Assembly (NCBI GenBank): GCA_001516045.1
Contig: LOEW01000243.1
Coordinates: 1-50,931 of the forward strand
Origin: Desulfosporosinus sp. BRH_c37
Lineage (GTDB): Bacteria; Bacillota; Desulfitobacteriia; Desulfitobacteriales; Desulfitobacteriaceae
Length of the DNA stretch: 50,931 nucleotides
Direction: 5' to 3'
The notes beneath the pieces were generated by a model, which was not told the DNA's origin, made no database searches, and saw only the letters and a list, made by a program, of their open reading frames with translations. Positions 26,071 to 35,816 of this stretch are shown in pieces. Every line of letters begins with the position of its first letter. The stretch's first letter is position 1. The position numbers and the translations under genes were made by a program.

Positions 26071-27228
26071 TTAGAGAAGCTCAAATACTCCTGCCGCTCC
26101 CATTCCGCCACCGACACACATCGTGACCATGCCATATTTTAATTTTTGTCGTTTCATTTCATGCAGTAACGTAGCCGTTAGTTTGGCTCCAGTACACCCC
26201 AGCGGATGCCCAAAGGCTATTGCGCCTCCATTGGGATTAACTTTGCCCGGATCAATTCCCAGGGTCTTGATAACAGCTAAGGACTGGGCAGCAAAGGCTT
26301 CATTTAATTCAAACAGATCAATTTGATCTAAGGTCATGCCTAGTTGTTTGAGTACTTTAGGAATAGCTTTAATTGGTCCGATACCCATTAGCTCCGATTC
26401 GACACCCGCTACTGCCAGTCCTTTCCAGACCGCTAACGGCTGAAGATTTAATTCCTTAATTTTTCGTTCCGACATCATTAAAGTAGCCGCTGCGCCATCA
26501 CTGGTTTGGGATGAATTTCCTGCTGTAACTGACCCACCATTCCTGAAAGCCGGTTTTAACTTGGCTAAGCTCTCTCTAGTTGTTTCCCCACGGATTCCTT
26601 CGTCTTGGGTAAACCACTTTTCTTCCGCTTTACCCCACACGGGAAGAGGTACTGGTACTATCTCTTCCTTGAAGCGTCCGCTGCTTTGCGCTGCAGCAGC
26701 CTTTTGATGACTGCGCACAGCAAATTCGTCTTGCTCTTCCCGACTTATATTATATTTTTTCGCTACATTTTCTGCCGTTATCCCCATGGAGATATAGGCT
26801 TGAGGAGCATGCTCCATCAGATAGGGATTTGGTGAAGGCTTTAGACCACCGATCGGGATCATGGACATATTCTCTGCTCCCCCACCGATCATCACATCTG
26901 CTTCTCCCAGCCTGATTCGATCCGCTGCCAAGGAAATGGCTTGTAACCCAGAAGAACAAAAGCGATTGACGGTCATGCCGGGCACATCAACCGGTAATCC
27001 TACCCGCATGGTAATCAGCCTAGCCATATTTATACCCTGCTCTCCTTCGGGGAAGGAGCATCCAATAATACAATCATCAATTTCTTCCCATCTAAGGGTG
27101 GGTACCTCTTTAAGAATATTTTCAACAACATAAGACCCTAAGTCATCAGGGCGAACCAGTCTGAGTGACCCTTTGACTGCTTTGCCTACCGCGGTCCGTT
27201 TAGAATTAACAATAAACGCTTCTTGCAT
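26071..27228 (-). CDS. fadA: 3-ketoacyl-CoA thiolase FadA
   Basis: 385 aa. Catalytic Cys in [18 protein letters not shown] near residue 90; His in [20 protein letters not shown]; second Cys in [19 protein letters not shown]. Cleaves 3-ketoacyl-CoA to acetyl-CoA and a shortened acyl-CoA. It lies 14 bp after fadN, as in the B. subtilis fadNAE operon, and is closely similar to the second copy at 30906-32063. Confidence 0.95.
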   Translation of the reverse strand: MQEAFIVNSKRTAVGKAVKGSLRLVRPDDLGSYVVENILKEVPTLRWEEIDDCIIGCSFPEGEQGINMARLITMRVGLPVDVPGMTVNRFCSSGLQAISLAADRIRLGEADVMIGGGAENMSMIPIGGLKPSPNPYLMEHAPQAYISMGITAENVAKKYNISREEQDEFAVRSHQKAAAAQSSGRFKEEIVPVPLPVWGKAEEKWFTQDEGIRGETTRESLAKLKPAFRNGGSVTAGNSSQTSDGAAATLMMSERKIKELNLQPLAVWKGLAVAGVESELMGIGPIKAIPKVLKQLGMTLDQIDLFELNEAFAAQSLAVIKTLGIDPGKVNPNGGAIAFGHPLGCTGAKLTATLLHEMKRQKLKYGMVTMCVGGGMGAAGVFELL

Positions 27229-27242
27229 CTTGTTCCCCTCCC

Positions 27243-29630
27243 TTAATTCCGTAAAGGTTTACCTTTTGCTAACATGTAACGAATTCGTTCTTGGGTTTTT
27301 GCTTCCCCGGCCAGACTAAGAAAGGCTTCCCGTTCCAGATCCAGGAGGTATTGTTCATCAACCAGCATTCCAGCGGGGCGATCCCCTCCGGTTAGAGCAA
27401 AAGCCAGTTTTTTACCCAAATGAACATCATAGTCCGATACATAATGGCCTTCCTTCATACCATAGAGCGCAAGTTCCAAGAACGCCCTTACACCTGACCC
27501 GGCAGTTTTTACTTTGGTAGATAGCTTAGGCCGGAAATTGCGACTTAGATCGATCACCCGGGCCTTGGCATCCAATAAAACATGATCCGAATTCATGCTG
27601 TAGCGGTCTTGTTCACGCAAATAACCAAGTTGACGGGCATTTTCTGCACTTATTGATACTTTGGCCAGCGCCACTCCTTCAAAGCGTTTAGCGAAGAAGT
27701 AGTCTGGAGAAACTTGTATCCCCGGCAGAATCCCCTCCATGGCCCGGACAGCCATCTCTTTAACGCCACCACCACCTGGAATAAGTCCTACACCAACTTC
27801 AACAAGGCCCATGTAGCTTTCTGCGGCTGCTTGAATGCCATGGGCATGTAGACAAATTTCGGTTCCTCCCCCTAAGGTCATGCCAAAAGGCGCTGCAACA
27901 ACCGGTTTTTTAGCATACTTCAAGGCCATTGTTGCCCTCTGGAATTCCCTCACCATTAAATCAAGCTCATCCCAGTTCTCATCTTCGGCTTCCATCAGGA
28001 CGAGCATTAAGTTCGCGCCGACGCAAAAGTTTTTAGCCTGGTTACCAATTACTAGTCCCAGGTAGTTGCTTTCAACTTCGGCTAAAGATTTATGAATCAT
28101 ATTAACTATATCCGAGCCAATTGAATTATTGGGTGAATGAAATTCTAGACAAGCAACTCCATCGCCAATATCAACGAGGCTGGCTCCGGTATTCCCAATT
28201 ATCTCTTTTCCTTGCTTATGGGCCTGTTTAAGCGAGAAAGAGTACGGATTTGCCGGTTTTACCGAATATGTGTCCCGATCAAAATAACTAATGACTCCGT
28301 CCTTCGCTTTTTGATAGAAACTCCCTTGTCCCTTTTCTAATAAACGCTCTACTAAAGGTGGCAGTTTTCCGCCTTCTTCAATTATCCGTTGAGCAGTCTG
28401 TTCTACTCCGAGTGCATCCCAAATTTCAAAGGGACCCATCTCCCAGTTAAATCCCCAACGTATCCCTTCATCAACTGCTGTGATGTCCTCAGCAACAGTC
28501 GGAGCAACTCTAGCTGCATATAACAATACCGGCTTAAGAACGTTCCAGCTAAACTCCGCCGCGGCATCATTACCATCAACCAATGTACGGATCTTTTCCG
28601 CTAAACCACCGGCAGCTTTCGCTTTCTCCAACGAAGGGAACTTAACAGGTAGGGTGGGTACATAGGTCATGGTTTTAGGGTCTAATACTTCCAGCACTTT
28701 TCCCTTTGGCCCTTTACTCTTGCGGTAGAATCCCTGCTTGGTCTTGTCTCCAAGCCAGCCATTTTTAAGCATCTCTTGGATAAACTCGGGCATAACAAAA
28801 TATTCTTGTTCTTCCGGGACTCCTTCTCCTACGTTGTTTGCTACATGTACAAAAGTATCAAGCCCTACAAGATCAACTGTGCGAAAGGACGCACTCTTCG
28901 GTCGCCCCAATATAGGACCTGTCAGAGCATCAATCTCATCAACCCGCAACCCAGATTTCATCATTTCTCGTAAGGTTACGGCTAGTCCATAAACACCAAT
29001 CCGGTTGGCAATGAAGTTAGGAGTATCTTTGGCCAGTACTACTCCTTTCCCTAAAACGCGCTCTCCGAATTCCTTAATGAAATTTATAATTTCTGGATCC
29101 GTATTTGGTCCAGGAATTATCTCCAGTAATTTCATATAGCGGGGGGGATTAAAAAAGTGAGTTCCCAGGAAATTTCTAGTAAAGGTCTCCGGTAGTCCCT
29201 CCACCATCGCTGTCAGAGAAATTCCTGAGGTATTTGAACTAACAATGGTACCAGTACGGACATGAGCTGCCACCTGCTTAAATAGCTCAATCTTAATATC
29301 TAAACGTTCAACCACAACCTCAATTACCCAATCTACTTCGGACAAACGATCAAGATCATCGCTAAGATTTCCTGCCTCAATGAGTTCCGCAAACTCAGGC
29401 ACAAACAGGGGTGCGGGGTTTGTTTTTAGCAATTTGGCTTTATTGCTTTCCGCTAAGCGGTTACGTACCTTTTTATTGTCCAAGGATAGTCCTGCTGCCG
29501 CCTCTTCCTTAGTTAATGATGAAGGAACAATATCTAATAAAAGACTTGGAATTCCGGCATTAGCTAATTGTGCCGCAATTGTGCTTCCCATCACACCTGA
29601 ACCGAGTACTGCAGCTTTATGAATCTGCAT
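27243..29630 (-). CDS. fadN: 3-hydroxyacyl-CoA dehydrogenase/enoyl-CoA hydratase FadN
   Basis: 795 aa. N-terminal NAD-binding Rossmann motif VLGSGVMGSTIAAQLANAGI, 3-hydroxyacyl-CoA dehydrogenase core (~1-400, with GTHFFNPPRYMKLLE), and a C-terminal crotonase half (~490-700) with both hydratase glutamates in GGTEICLHAH and GLVEVGVGLIPGGGG. Domain order (dehydrogenase first) is the Bacillus FadN order, opposite to E. coli FadB. Start ATG 29630 has GAGGAGG seven bases upstream. A perfect FadR box lies 87 bp upstream. Heads fadN-fadA-maoC-fadE. Confidence 0.95.
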   Translation of the reverse strand: MQIHKAAVLGSGVMGSTIAAQLANAGIPSLLLDIVPSSLTKEEAAAGLSLDNKKVRNRLAESNKAKLLKTNPAPLFVPEFAELIEAGNLSDDLDRLSEVDWVIEVVVERLDIKIELFKQVAAHVRTGTIVSSNTSGISLTAMVEGLPETFTRNFLGTHFFNPPRYMKLLEIIPGPNTDPEIINFIKEFGERVLGKGVVLAKDTPNFIANRIGVYGLAVTLREMMKSGLRVDEIDALTGPILGRPKSASFRTVDLVGLDTFVHVANNVGEGVPEEQEYFVMPEFIQEMLKNGWLGDKTKQGFYRKSKGPKGKVLEVLDPKTMTYVPTLPVKFPSLEKAKAAGGLAEKIRTLVDGNDAAAEFSWNVLKPVLLYAARVAPTVAEDITAVDEGIRWGFNWEMGPFEIWDALGVEQTAQRIIEEGGKLPPLVERLLEKGQGSFYQKAKDGVISYFDRDTYSVKPANPYSFSLKQAHKQGKEIIGNTGASLVDIGDGVACLEFHSPNNSIGSDIVNMIHKSLAEVESNYLGLVIGNQAKNFCVGANLMLVLMEAEDENWDELDLMVREFQRATMALKYAKKPVVAAPFGMTLGGGTEICLHAHGIQAAAESYMGLVEVGVGLIPGGGGVKEMAVRAMEGILPGIQVSPDYFFAKRFEGVALAKVSISAENARQLGYLREQDRYSMNSDHVLLDAKARVIDLSRNFRPKLSTKVKTAGSGVRAFLELALYGMKEGHYVSDYDVHLGKKLAFALTGGDRPAGMLVDEQYLLDLEREAFLSLAGEAKTQERIRYMLAKGKPLRN

Positions 29631-29716
29631 TTTCCATCCTCCTCTTAGTTTGAAAATTTAAATCTGCAATCTACTTGTTACAATTAGATTCTATACACAT
29701 ATATATATTAGGTAAA

Positions 29717-29734
29717 TGAATGAATAGTCATTCA
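29717..29734. promoter_or_regulatory. FadR box upstream of fadN
   Basis: TGAATGAATAGTCATTCA matches the B. subtilis FadR consensus (TGAATGAMTANTCATTCA, from memory) at every position. On the minus strand it directly precedes a weak promoter (TTTACC, 17 bp, TAGAAT). FadR bound here would repress fadN-fadA-fadE until long-chain acyl-CoA releases it. Confidence 0.9.
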
Positions 29735-29885
29735 CTCGACAGGAGATTTATGATTTTTTATTCCCCCTTTTGAGATATTTAGCTAATTTTGTCCCTTACT
29801 TAAGTTTCGGGACTGCATGTTGTCCAACTGTATTTGACCGGATAAGCATAAACCTACAAGATTACCTCCAAAAGTTTACCCGGGG

Positions 29886-29903
29886 TGAATGAATGTTCAC
29901 TCA
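29886..29903. promoter_or_regulatory. Second, imperfect FadR box (orphan)
   Basis: TGAATGAATGTTCACTCA differs from the consensus at two positions. It lies between fadR and fadN and is followed on the minus strand by TTTTGGAGGTAATC, a good ribosome-binding site, but by no gene; see findings. The rest of 29735-29925 holds only a GTCCC/GGGAC hairpin. Confidence 0.65.
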
Positions 29904-29925
29904 TTAACCTTTAACAATTTTATTT

Positions 29926-30040
29926 ATCCAATCGTAAGACTCTCACTTCTTCAAGTGGGAGTGGGCCCAAGTACTCCGCTTCGGTGAGGGGAGACTCCCC
30001 CACCGAAGTCTCGATGTTCAACTTTAGTTGAACGAGTTCA
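29926..30040 (+). repeat. Two-hairpin palindromic element (PATE-like), copy 2
   Basis: ATCCAATCGTAAGAC start, left hairpin CTCACTT/AAGTGGGAG, GC-rich middle, right hairpin GTTCAACT-TT-AGTTGAAC, end GAGTTCAC. The element's final base directly abuts the fadR TAG stop codon at 30041-30043. Confidence 0.7.
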
Positions 30041-30625
30041 CTATTCTTGAAGCCGTAGTGCACCAGCAAAAAGGTAAAATATTGGTTCAACTTGATTAAG
30101 CAGAAGTCTTGGCTTGCGAGCCATTAGCCAATCCGTTACGGCCTCATCCATAGCCCCAAAAATCATTTGTCTAGCCGCACGAACGTTTACATTTGCTATG
30201 TCTTTCGATTCGATACCCCGCTCTATCACCTCCTCGATCACTCGAAAATACTCTAAAACTGGTTCTCTAATAGCATTACGTATACGCGAATCTGATTGTC
30301 GTACTTCCAATTGAGTTACAATTGCATAAGAACGATTTTTCTCCATATAGTTAAAATGTGCCGCCATTATAGCTTTAAGACGCGAACTGGTTGTCTGACA
30401 TTTAGCAATTTGGTCACGAACATCGACAATAAATTCTCCCATTCGCTCTTGAAAAAGCCGGATTAGGATATCCTCTTTATTCTTAAAATAAAGATAAATC
30501 GTTCCATCGGCAACACCTGCTAAACGGGCAATTTTAGATACCTGACACTGATAGAAACCCGTTTCAGCAATTGCCTCTACCGCTGCTTCTAAGATTAGTT
30601 GATATTTATCTTGGCGTTTAGTCAT
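30041..30625 (-). CDS. fadR: TetR-family fatty-acid degradation repressor FadR
   Basis: 194 aa. N-terminal TetR helix-turn-helix (residues ~10-55: QVSKIARLAGVADGTIYLYFKNKEDILIRLF) and ligand domain with AIVTQLEVRQSD and ARQMIFGAMDEAVTDWLM, both nearly as in B. subtilis FadR (YsiA). Represses beta-oxidation genes; long-chain acyl-CoA relieves repression. A perfect FadR box lies 40 bp before its own start, so it is autoregulated. The start ATG has AAAAGGAG upstream. The C-terminus ends at the palindromic element, which may have supplied or flanked the stop codon. Confidence 0.93.
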   Translation of the reverse strand: MTKRQDKYQLILEAAVEAIAETGFYQCQVSKIARLAGVADGTIYLYFKNKEDILIRLFQERMGEFIVDVRDQIAKCQTTSSRLKAIMAAHFNYMEKNRSYAIVTQLEVRQSDSRIRNAIREPVLEYFRVIEEVIERGIESKDIANVNVRAARQMIFGAMDEAVTDWLMARKPRLLLNQVEPIFYLFAGALRLQE

Positions 30626-30664
30626 AATATTTTCTCCTTTTGGAAACTATGCTAAAATTGCAAT

Positions 30665-30682
30665 TGAATGAATAGTCATTCA
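30665..30682. promoter_or_regulatory. FadR box upstream of fadR (autoregulation)
   Basis: TGAATGAATAGTCATTCA, identical to the box ahead of fadN, located just downstream of a TATATTATAAAT -10 region on the minus strand, where a repressor would block fadR transcription. Confidence 0.9.
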
Positions 30683-30762
30683 ATTATTTATAATATAGCA
30701 TATTTAAACATAAAAAGAAAGGGAAAGTAGAGCTTTTTCTATTGGGAATGGTCACCGAAGTT

Positions 30763-30799
30763 GAAAAAAACTACCCCCTGATTTACATCGGGGGGTAGC
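30763..30799 (-). terminator. Intrinsic terminator of the DUF362-fadN2-fadA2 operon
   Basis: Minus-strand CTACCCCC pairs with GGGGGTAG and is followed by seven T's, about 107 bp beyond the fadA2 stop. It separates this operon from fadR. Confidence 0.85.
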
Positions 30800-30905
30800 A
30801 ACCTCATATATTATTCAGTTTGCTCCAACTTATCAGTTAATCCTTTGTTTTCCTCTTGGTTCACATCCTGCGCTACCCAGAGGTTGGCAGTGATAGCTTT
30901 AGCAT

Positions 30906-32063
30906 CTACAATAATTCGTAAACCCCAGCCGCTCCCATGCCGCCACCGATACACATAGTTACCATGCCGTATTTCTTCTTTTGCTTTGTCATTTCATGTA
31001 ATAAGGTTGCTGTAAGCTTAGCTCCAGTACAGCCGAGTGGGTGTCCAAAGGCAATGGCCCCGCCGTTAGGATTGACTTTTGCTGGATCTATGCCCAATGT
31101 CTTAATGATCGCTAACGACTGCGAGGCAAAGGCTTCATTTAACTCGAAAATATCGATTTGGTCAAGGGTCAGTCCGACTTGTTTCAATACTTTAGGGATT
31201 GCCTTGATAGGGCCAATACCCATCAGTTCGGGTTCTACACCGGCGACAGCAAGTCCACGCCAAACGGCTACCGGTTTCAAACCCAGTGCCTTTACTTTGT
31301 GTTCAGACATGAAAAGAGTGATTGCTGCACCATCACTGGTCTGGGATGAGTTCCCTGCTGTGACCGAGCCCCCGTTCAGGAAGACAGGCTTGAGTTTGGC
31401 TAATGATTCTAGCGTTGTCTCTGCTCGAATCCCCTCATCTTTGTTGAACCATTTTTCACCTGTCTTTCCCCAATTAGGGAGGAGAATTGGTACAATCTCA
31501 TCCTCAAAGCGACCGCTGGTTTGAGCTGCCCATGCTTTTTGATGGCTTAAGACCGCAAAGGAATCTTGTTGTTCCCGGGTTATTTCATATTTTTTGGCCA
31601 CATTCTCAGCAGTTATGCCCATGGACGTATAGACTTCCGGAGCATGCTTCATCATGTAGGGATTCGGTGCCGGCTTATTCCCTACCATAGGGACTGAGGT
31701 CATACTCTCCGCTCCACCAGCGATCATAACCTCTGCTTCACCTAAACGAATCCGGTCAGCTGCCATGGAAATTGCCTGTAGACCAGAAGAACAAAAGCGA
31801 TTGATAGTCACGCCCGGGACGTCGTACGGAAGGCCGGCGCGCAAAGCCATAACTCTAGCCATATTCATCCCCTGCTCTGCTTCTGGGAACGAACAACCAA
31901 TCACGCAGTCATCAATTTCATTAGTTTTAAGAGCAGGAACATTCTTAAGAATATCCTGTAGGACATAAGCACCTAAATCATCTGGACGAACCTGAACTAA
32001 GGAACCTTTGAACGCTTTACCGATAGCTGTCCGCTTAGACTCTATAACATAGGCCTCTTGCAT
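30906..32063 (-). CDS. 3-ketoacyl-CoA thiolase, second FadA
   Basis: 385 aa, same length as and highly similar along its whole length to the first FadA. Catalytic residues are retained: Cys in [18 protein letters not shown], His in [14 protein letters not shown], Cys in [19 protein letters not shown]. Starts 14 bp after fadN2. The paralogous pair fadN2-fadA2 has no FadR box in front; instead it appears to be driven from the sigma-54 promoter ahead of DUF362, suggesting it serves a different substrate condition. Confidence 0.93.
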   Translation of the reverse strand: MQEAYVIESKRTAIGKAFKGSLVQVRPDDLGAYVLQDILKNVPALKTNEIDDCVIGCSFPEAEQGMNMARVMALRAGLPYDVPGVTINRFCSSGLQAISMAADRIRLGEAEVMIAGGAESMTSVPMVGNKPAPNPYMMKHAPEVYTSMGITAENVAKKYEITREQQDSFAVLSHQKAWAAQTSGRFEDEIVPILLPNWGKTGEKWFNKDEGIRAETTLESLAKLKPVFLNGGSVTAGNSSQTSDGAAITLFMSEHKVKALGLKPVAVWRGLAVAGVEPELMGIGPIKAIPKVLKQVGLTLDQIDIFELNEAFASQSLAIIKTLGIDPAKVNPNGGAIAFGHPLGCTGAKLTATLLHEMTKQKKKYGMVTMCIGGGMGAAGVYELL

Positions 32064-32077
32064 GCTTTTCTTCCCCC

Positions 32078-34465
32078 CTAATTCCGTAATGCCTTGCCTT
32101 TAGCAAGCATATGGCGAATACGATCCAGAGTCTTAGCTTCGCCGACTAAGCTCATAAAGGCTTCTCGTTCGAGATCTAAGAGATATTGTTCATCCACAAG
32201 CATTCCTGCCGGACGATCCCCACCGGTCATGGCATAGGCTAATTTTTCACCTAGATATTGATCATAATCTGAGATATAGTTCCCTACACGCATTCCATAT
32301 AAGGCAAGCTCCAAGGTAGCACGGACTCCTGCTCCACCCATTTTGACCTTAGTTGGTAGATTAGGTCTGAAGTTACGAGCCAAATCAATGACCCTTGCTT
32401 TGGCATCCAAGAGGACATGCTCGGGGTTCATGCTATAACGGTCATGTTCACGCAAGAAACCAAGTTGGCGCGCTTTTTCCGCGCTAGTAGAGACTTGAGC
32501 CATAGCAACTGCTTCAAAGCGTTTGGCAAAGAAGTAATCAGGAGCCACTTGCACGCCTGGAAGAACTCCTTCCATCGCTCGCACGGCCATTTCCTTTGTC
32601 CCACCACCACCGGGAATTAGGCCAACTCCCAGTTCGACGAGACCCATGTAGGTTTCCGAAGAGGCTTGAAGGGCATGCGTATGCAGACATATTTCCGTTC
32701 CACCACCAAGGGTCATTCCGAAAGGAGCCGCTACGACCGGTTTCTTGGCAAATTTCAGGGCCATTGTTGCATTCTGTAATTCACGCACCCCAAGATCAAG
32801 CTTATCCCAGTTTCCTTTTTCCGCTTCCTGAAGAATAAGCACGAGGTTAGCTCCCACGCAGAAGTTCTTTCCTTGATTGCCGATCACAAGTCCTAGGTAA
32901 TTTTTTTCTACTTCTGCCAACGACTTATTAATCATCTCCACAACATCTGAGTTGATGGAATTATTCGGAGAGTGAAATTCCAAACAGGCTACGCCATCTC
33001 CGAGGTCGACCAGGCTTGCTCCGGCATTGCCAGAGATGACCTTTCCTACTTTATGGGCTTGTTTCATTGAGAAAGTATAGGGGCTGGCTGCTTTTTGATG
33101 ATAGGCTCCGGCATTATAATAGGCGCTCTGTCCACTCTCATTCTTCTGATAGAAGCTCTCCTGTCCTTGAGCGAGTAATTCTTCCACGAGCGGGGGCAGT
33201 GTCTCGCCTTCCGCTACGATACGATCCGCCGTTGCTTTTACTCCAAGGGCATCCCAAAGCTCAAAGGGACCCATTTCCCAATTGTAACCCCAACGCATGG
33301 CTTCGTCGATTCCAGTAATATCGTCCGCAATATCTTTGACAATAGTAGCAGCATAAAGCAGAGTCGCTTTTAAAACATTCCAAGCAAACTCAGCCCCAAT
33401 ATCATCTCCGCTAACTAAGGTGCGAAGCTTCTCGGACAAGCTTTTTGCTGCTTTGGCATTTTCCAGGCAAGCAAATTTCACATCTTTTTGTGGACCATAG
33501 GTCATCGTTAAAACATCTAGAACTTCAATCACTTTACCTTTAGGGCCTTTAGACTTTTTGTAGAAGCCTTGCTTTGATTTATCTCCCAACCAGCCATTTT
33601 TCAACATTGTAAATATAAATTCTGGTAGAACAAAGTTATCTTTTTCCGTAGGCACTCCATTGGCTACATTATTGTTGGAATGGATAAAGGTATCCAAACC
33701 GACTAGATCTATCGTCCGAAACGATGCACTTTTCGGGCGTCCCATGATCGGCCCCGTCAAAGCATCTACTTCGTTAACAGTTAAGCCCAAACGAAGCATT
33801 TCCTTAAGCAATACTGGAGAGCCGATGGCCCCAATCCGGTTGGCAATAAAATTGGGCGTATCTTTGGCCACTACTACCCCTTTGCCCAAAACCCGCTCTC
33901 CAAATTCGCCTAGGAATCTGATGACTTCTGGGTCGGTGTAGGGTCCTGGGATAATTTCTAAGAGTTTCATGTAGCGTGGGGGATTAAAGAAGTGTGTCCC
34001 TAGAAAATACTGTGTAAAACTTTCTGGAAGACCCTCCACCATTGATTTTACGGAAATTCCTGAGGTATTGGAGGTGACAATCGTACCAGGGCGGACACAA
34101 GCAGCTACTTTTTTGAAGAGATCCACTTTGATGTCGAGGCGTTCAACAACAACCTCGATCACCCAATCAACTTCGCTTAAGCGCCCTAAATCATCACTTA
34201 AGTTCCCCACCTCAATCCGGTCGGCAAACTCTGGGACCAAAAGCGGAGCGGGATTCATTTTCAGTAATTTTCCTTTATTGATTTGCGCAATGCTGTTTCT
34301 GACCGAACGATCCTCCAGGGTTAGTCCAGCGGCTTCTTCTTTCGCCGATAGTTTAGCAGGGACAATATCCAACAATAGACTCGGAATTCCAGCATTAGCC
34401 AAATGCGCAGCGATTGTACTCCCCATTACACCTGATCCTAAGACCGCTACTTTATAAATCTGCAT
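32078..34465 (-). CDS. 3-hydroxyacyl-CoA dehydrogenase/enoyl-CoA hydratase, second FadN
   Basis: 795 aa from ATG 34465 (the ATG at 34471 abuts GAGGAGG and is too close; the second gives proper spacing, exactly as in fadN). Same domain order as FadN: Rossmann motif VLGSGVMGSTIAAHLANAGI, GTHFFNPPRYMKLLE, and a C-terminal crotonase with Glu in GGTEICLHTH and GLVELGVGLIPGGGG. All catalytic residues are intact. Paralogue of 27243-29630. It starts 34 bp after the DUF362 stop codon, so the two are co-transcribed. Confidence 0.94.
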   Translation of the reverse strand: MQIYKVAVLGSGVMGSTIAAHLANAGIPSLLLDIVPAKLSAKEEAAGLTLEDRSVRNSIAQINKGKLLKMNPAPLLVPEFADRIEVGNLSDDLGRLSEVDWVIEVVVERLDIKVDLFKKVAACVRPGTIVTSNTSGISVKSMVEGLPESFTQYFLGTHFFNPPRYMKLLEIIPGPYTDPEVIRFLGEFGERVLGKGVVVAKDTPNFIANRIGAIGSPVLLKEMLRLGLTVNEVDALTGPIMGRPKSASFRTIDLVGLDTFIHSNNNVANGVPTEKDNFVLPEFIFTMLKNGWLGDKSKQGFYKKSKGPKGKVIEVLDVLTMTYGPQKDVKFACLENAKAAKSLSEKLRTLVSGDDIGAEFAWNVLKATLLYAATIVKDIADDITGIDEAMRWGYNWEMGPFELWDALGVKATADRIVAEGETLPPLVEELLAQGQESFYQKNESGQSAYYNAGAYHQKAASPYTFSMKQAHKVGKVISGNAGASLVDLGDGVACLEFHSPNNSINSDVVEMINKSLAEVEKNYLGLVIGNQGKNFCVGANLVLILQEAEKGNWDKLDLGVRELQNATMALKFAKKPVVAAPFGMTLGGGTEICLHTHALQASSETYMGLVELGVGLIPGGGGTKEMAVRAMEGVLPGVQVAPDYFFAKRFEAVAMAQVSTSAEKARQLGFLREHDRYSMNPEHVLLDAKARVIDLARNFRPNLPTKVKMGGAGVRATLELALYGMRVGNYISDYDQYLGEKLAYAMTGGDRPAGMLVDEQYLLDLEREAFMSLVGEAKTLDRIRHMLAKGKALRN

Positions 34466-34499
34466 TTCCATCCTCCTCTCATTTCTGTTAGGCGTATAG

Positions 34500-35801
34500 T
34501 TATTTCACTGACCAGTCGGCGAGATCGAAACCCTCACTTTCCTTATAACGACTGAACAAGTAGTGACGGAAGCGTACATACTCGTTATAATCGCATTTGA
34601 TACCCTCCTTAGCCAACACCTCAACGAATTTTTCCAGATCAGGAGGACATCCCCAAAGCGGAATAGCTTTTTTGAGATTGGGATTATTTTTATTTAAGTG
34701 ACAGGCGCACTTTCCAAAAAGCACAGTATTATCAAAACCTTTAGCGGCCAATTGTTGCTTGCCGCTTACTAACTCAACATTTGGAAAAGGCTCCCCTTTG
34801 AAGGCCGAAGACAGCAGGATCAACATGGGATTATATTGTACTGAACAACCCGTACACAGAGTACTATCATACTTACGAATTGCGAGCCCTGTGATGCCGC
34901 GCTTTTCAAACCCGGCTGGGCCAGTGTCTTCTTCCGACCACTCCCAATCATACGTGACATACTCCTGGTGATCCGTCACGCTCTCCCCTTGCACTTCATA
35001 ATCTGCCAATTCCAAACTGCGCCCGTGGCTTTTGGCATAATTAGTTAGATGGGCCACTTCTTTAGCCGAATAGCCAAGGATTGCAGCTCCTACAAGATCA
35101 CAGGCCAAAGGATCACGAGAGGCTATCAAGAGATTCTTTCTAAATGCTTTCCCAGTAGGCCCTGGCCCTTTTTCCAGGGTGTAAAGTCCATCGATAATCG
35201 TCAAGGCCACTGGGAGCTTATCGATGATCCGAGGGAACATACGACTAAGTTCCTCATCGCCTACACCATGGCAAGACTGTTTTGACTTTTTATTGAGACA
35301 GCCTTTAAGGTTTTTAATCCCTAAAGACACTTTAGCCTGGTTGTGCGTTTTTAGCACAGGGATGTTAATTATCTTGTCCGCTTCTAAAGCCTGTTTAGCA
35401 ATATCCAGGATAAACCCATCACCATAATCTGTTGGCACAAACTCTTCCTTATTAAAATCCACTAATTTGACTCCGTAGCGCTCTTGTAATTTTTTGTATC
35501 CTAAAGCTTCGTACACGACATCCCCATCAGGACTTATCTGCGGAAGGGCACCTTCACCAATCGTTAGGTTTTTAAAACCATGTTCAGCTAGGATGCGGAC
35601 TAGAGCACTGATCACGGCACTGGTGGTCACCACGCCAAAGGGAGGAAATGGTAGGTCAAAATCCCAACTAACGATATTGGGTTTAATCAAGATCCTGTCC
35701 TTGATGTTCAATCCCGCTAGCCCATCGCTTAAGCTTAGACTCTCCTGAAGAGACTCATAGACATCGGTTACTTTGACAATTGAAACGGATGCTTTCACCA
35801 T
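34500..35801 (-). CDS. DUF362 family protein with C-terminal cysteine cluster
   Basis: 433 aa. N-terminal DUF362 fold (RILIKPNIVSWDFDLPFPPFGVVTTS near 36-61, the DKIINIPVLKTHNQAKVSLGIKNLKGC region near 142-168, and ASRDPLACDLVGAAILG near 227-243). The C-terminal part carries Cys316, Cys319, Cys365, Cys367 and Cys385 (CTGC, CAC, GCPPD), which could bind an Fe-S cluster. DUF362 proteins are often Fe-S proteins of unknown function. It heads the operon with fadN2-fadA2, so it may act on an acyl-CoA or electron transfer step in that pathway (inference). ATG 35801 has GGAGGGG. The 5' flank is a chimeric gene scar. Confidence 0.85.
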   Translation of the reverse strand: MVKASVSIVKVTDVYESLQESLSLSDGLAGLNIKDRILIKPNIVSWDFDLPFPPFGVVTTSAVISALVRILAEHGFKNLTIGEGALPQISPDGDVVYEALGYKKLQERYGVKLVDFNKEEFVPTDYGDGFILDIAKQALEADKIINIPVLKTHNQAKVSLGIKNLKGCLNKKSKQSCHGVGDEELSRMFPRIIDKLPVALTIIDGLYTLEKGPGPTGKAFRKNLLIASRDPLACDLVGAAILGYSAKEVAHLTNYAKSHGRSLELADYEVQGESVTDHQEYVTYDWEWSEEDTGPAGFEKRGITGLAIRKYDSTLCTGCSVQYNPMLILLSSAFKGEPFPNVELVSGKQQLAAKGFDNTVLFGKCACHLNKNNPNLKKAIPLWGCPPDLEKFVEVLAKEGIKCDYNEYVRFRHYLFSRYKESEGFDLADWSVK

Positions 35802-35816
35802 CGAACCCCTCCTTTA

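Noticed and set aside
30816..30910. Open frame directly after fadA2 reading VDAKAITANLWVAQDVNQEE and ending at TAA
   Set aside because: Protein-like but only about 33 codons, out of frame with fadA2 and without a start codon; possibly a relic of a C-terminal extension, too little to call.
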